Shown here piece after piece: positions 5,271 to 7,416 of a stretch of DNA of 7,416 nt. Numbering within the stretch: the stretch's first letter is position 1; the number at the start of each line of letters is the position of its first letter. Source of the DNA: Geobacteraceae bacterium (GTDB lineage Bacteria > Desulfobacterota > Desulfuromonadia > Desulfuromonadales > Geopsychrobacteraceae); contig JAMOPE010000379.1 of the NCBI GenBank assembly GCA_027064785.1, positions 1 to 7,416 on the forward strand. Reading direction: 5' to 3'. The notes beneath the pieces are model-generated. The model did not search any database, had not been told where the DNA came from, and saw only the letters and a list, made by a program, of their open reading frames with translations. The position numbers and the translations under genes were made by a program.

Positions 5271-7416
5271 AAGCTTACAACAACCAGACAACTGCTGATT
5301 GCTACTTACTTTGCCCTGCTACTCATACCGCAAATGGTTTATGCAGACAAGCAGCAAAGTCCCGAAGCTGGTGATATTCTACCTGTTATGCCAGAAGTTC
5401 AGGTTGAAGCTACACGCATTGCTCCCACCACGGGGACAGTTATCATTGATAAAGAGATGATTGAAAACCTGCCCACTCGAAACGGCAGTATCAATGAAAT
5501 CATCAGTACTGTACCGGGAGTTCAATATGGTGAAACAACCCTCAGTTCATTTACTGCGGGAGAAATCACCCCACCGGTCGTTTCCATTTCAGGGAGTCGT
5601 TTCTACGACAATAATTATACTATCGACGGGATGGGCAACAACAATCCATTAGACCCAGCATTTAATATATATGCTAAAGATTCTATTAGAAAAATAATAT
5701 ACAGCGGAAATACAAACAAATTACCTAGTCATCCACAAATTCACTTTCTCTCACCTCAGCTGATTGAACAAATCACTGTCTACAACAGTAATATCCCAGC
5801 CGAGTTTGGCGGTTTTACCGGTGGGCAGGTCGACACTAAGACAATTAGCCCAGACGAAACATTTTGGGGGAAAATTAATTACCGCACCACCAGCTACCAC
5901 TGGACACGTTTCCATATCGATCCTTATAATGAAAATGACTTTTACAATTCCACAACACCCCAAAAACAGCCAGAGTTCCAAAAACATGATTTTGGTATGA
6001 CCCTCAATACTCCCCTAACAGGAAGAACCGGGTTATTAACATCATATCACCAGCTCTATTCGGAAATCCCCCTAAAAAATCTCGGTAAAACAGATACTCA
6101 AACCCGTCGGCAGGAAAACTTCTTCTTCAAGCTCAGTCACGAACTAAATGCCCATAGCCAGTTGTCCCTGACGGCATTGTACAGCCCAACTGCAGCCAGC
6201 TACTTTCCCAGCAACACCATAAATGGCATTTTCAACATTAAACAAAAAAACTACTCCCTACTCCTAAATATTGAATCATCAACGAACATGGGACAGCTAG
6301 AAATAAATATTGGCTATACAGATCAGAAAACAGAACGAAAAAGTCCGCCCAATTTCTATCGCTGGGATTCAGCAACTGATTCTATCGACTGGTCAGAAGA
6401 AAAATATGGGTATGTAGGTGGGCGGGGAAATTTAAATACAGGGCAAAAAGCACTGAGTCTTAAAACCGATATGGATTTTAATCGTATCGCACTAGGAGAA
6501 ACACAACATCACATAAAAGTTGGTGCAGAAGTCACATATTCATACCAGTACTATGATCGTCCGATGACAAATTACTATTATTATAGTCACCGACTAAGCA
6601 GCACTGTCATTTGTGAGCCAGACGACACCGCGTGTATCGACGGCGAACAATACCTTGTCAGACGGACGAAATACAGCAAAGCAGATGTTGATGCTGAGAT
6701 CACCGATGTTGCTGCCTACATCCAAGACTCTATTGTTTGGAAACGACTTGAGCTCTTCCCCGGTATCCGTATCTCTTACGATGACTTTACCAGTAATTCA
6801 AATATCGCTCCACGACTGTCAGCTTCACTCGATGTCTTTGGTAACCGTCGAACCATTCTCTTTGCCGGGAACAACCGTTACTACAGCGGGACATTATTGA
6901 CACATGCACTCTATAAAGGGATAGTCCTTGTCAATCAGCAGCGGGTAGATAACACCAGTGACTGGGGCGACCAAGCCTACCCTACCAGTTACAGGTACGA
7001 AGATACGAAAGTAAAAACCCCTTACAGTGATGAATTAACCGTTGGAATCATCCAAAAAGTATTGGGAGGTGAATTGAAGATCCAATACCTTGAAAAAAAC
7101 AGTCATGACGAATTCACACGAAATAAAATTGATAATCCAGATCCCGAAGCTGATATTTATATTTTAAAAAATGATGGTCGTTCAGAACATAAAAGCTATC
7201 AACTCAGTTGGCAACGTTCATGGAAGAATCATTTTCTGGAAATAAACGGAACATGGCAGGAAACCACAACCAGTAACGATGATTACTCTGCGACAGTCAG
7301 TGAAAACGATCTGATAGAAACGGTCTGGTATAAAGATGAGGAGCTTAATTACTATGAGATTCCTAGGGTTGACTTCAACCGCCCCTTTGTCGCCAATCTG
7401 ACCTATATTGGACAAC
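5262..7416 (+). CDS. TonB-dependent outer-membrane receptor (3' end missing)
   Basis: The frame stays open from the start to the right edge, showing 718 residues; the rest of the barrel is outside. The first 28 residues are a signal peptide (K4 and R9, a hydrophobic core, cleavage after VYA). A probable TonB box lies near 44-50 (PEVQVEA). A plug domain spans about 52-195, with VPGVQYG, IDGM at 121-124 and AEFGGFTGGQVD near 180-191. The remainder is rich in Tyr, Asn and alternating strands typical of the barrel. A loop has two cysteines, C451 and C458, around acidic residues, possibly a disulfide-tied extracellular loop. In-frame ATGs also exist at 5163 and 5238; I choose 5262 because it gives a classical signal peptide and leaves room for a promoter. 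It is divergent from tonB, its likely energy source. Such receptors import siderophores, cobalamin, metals or sugars; nothing here identifies the substrate. Confidence 0.93.
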   Translation, partial: MLLKLTTTRQLLIATYFALLLIPQMVYADKQQSPEAGDILPVMPEVQVEATRIAPTTGTVIIDKEMIENLPTRNGSINEIISTVPGVQYGETTLSSFTAGEITPPVVSISGSRFYDNNYTIDGMGNNNPLDPAFNIYAKDSIRKIIYSGNTNKLPSHPQIHFLSPQLIEQITVYNSNIPAEFGGFTGGQVDTKTISPDETFWGKINYRTTSYHWTRFHIDPYNENDFYNSTTPQKQPEFQKHDFGMTLNTPLTGRTGLLTSYHQLYSEIPLKNLGKTDTQTRRQENFFFKLSHELNAHSQLSLTALYSPTAASYFPSNTINGIFNIKQKNYSLLLNIESSTNMGQLEINIGYTDQKTERKSPPNFYRWDSATDSIDWSEEKYGYVGGRGNLNTGQKALSLKTDMDFNRIALGETQHHIKVGAEVTYSYQYYDRPMTNYYYYSHRLSSTVICEPDDTACIDGEQYLVRRTKYSKADVDAEITDVAAYIQDSIVWKRLELFPGIRISYDDFTSNSNIAPRLSASLDVFGNRRTILFAGNNRYYSGTLLTHALYKGIVLVNQQRVDNTSDWGDQAYPTSYRYEDTKVKTPYSDELTVGIIQKVLGGELKIQYLEKNSHDEFTRNKIDNPDPEADIYILKNDGRSEHKSYQLSWQRSWKNHFLEINGTWQETTTSNDDYSATVSENDLIETVWYKDEELNYYEIPRVDFNRPFVANLTYIGQ

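Overview
The window looks like a stretch of a Gram-negative, probably anaerobic bacterial chromosome, most likely from the Desulfobacterota (Desulfuromonas/Geobacter/Pelobacter-like). This rests on the compact tig-clpP-clpX order directly behind a tRNA cluster, on tRNA genes with encoded CCA ends, on moderate GC content, and on a neighbouring TonB and outer-membrane receptor, which imply an outer membrane. The taxonomic placement is an inference from gene order and protein character, not from a database search.

Layout. Everything from 1 to about 5105 reads on the minus strand. In transcription order, counting down from 5105, it holds: a tonB-like gene (4281-5105, or to 5150); a hypothetical acidic protein (3484-4173) with its own strong promoter; a tRNA-Arg(UCU), tRNA-His(GUG), tRNA-Leu(UAG) cluster (3374 down to 2995); then trigger factor (tig, 1568-2890), clpP (982-1566) and clpX (956 down past base 1, truncated by the window edge). 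On the plus strand a TonB-dependent outer-membrane receptor begins near 5262 and runs off the right edge. It is divergent from tonB.

Functional picture. Trigger factor meets nascent chains at the ribosome exit, and ClpX/ClpP unfold and degrade proteins. The three genes are tightly spaced (1 nt between tig and clpP, 25 nt between clpP and clpX), so they form one protein-quality-control operon. It may partly be read through from the tRNAs, because no convincing terminator follows tRNA-Leu. The divergent tonB/receptor pair is an energy-coupled outer-membrane uptake module. Its substrate cannot be told from this window, and no exbB/exbD is visible.

No clearly new system is present. The points most worth a second look are: the hypothetical protein with four F-x-D-D-P motifs; a terminator and promoter that share bases between tonB and that gene; a long perfect dyad in the tRNA-His/tRNA-Leu spacer; and a TGTGGCA-N20-TGCCACA dyad between tonB and the receptor.
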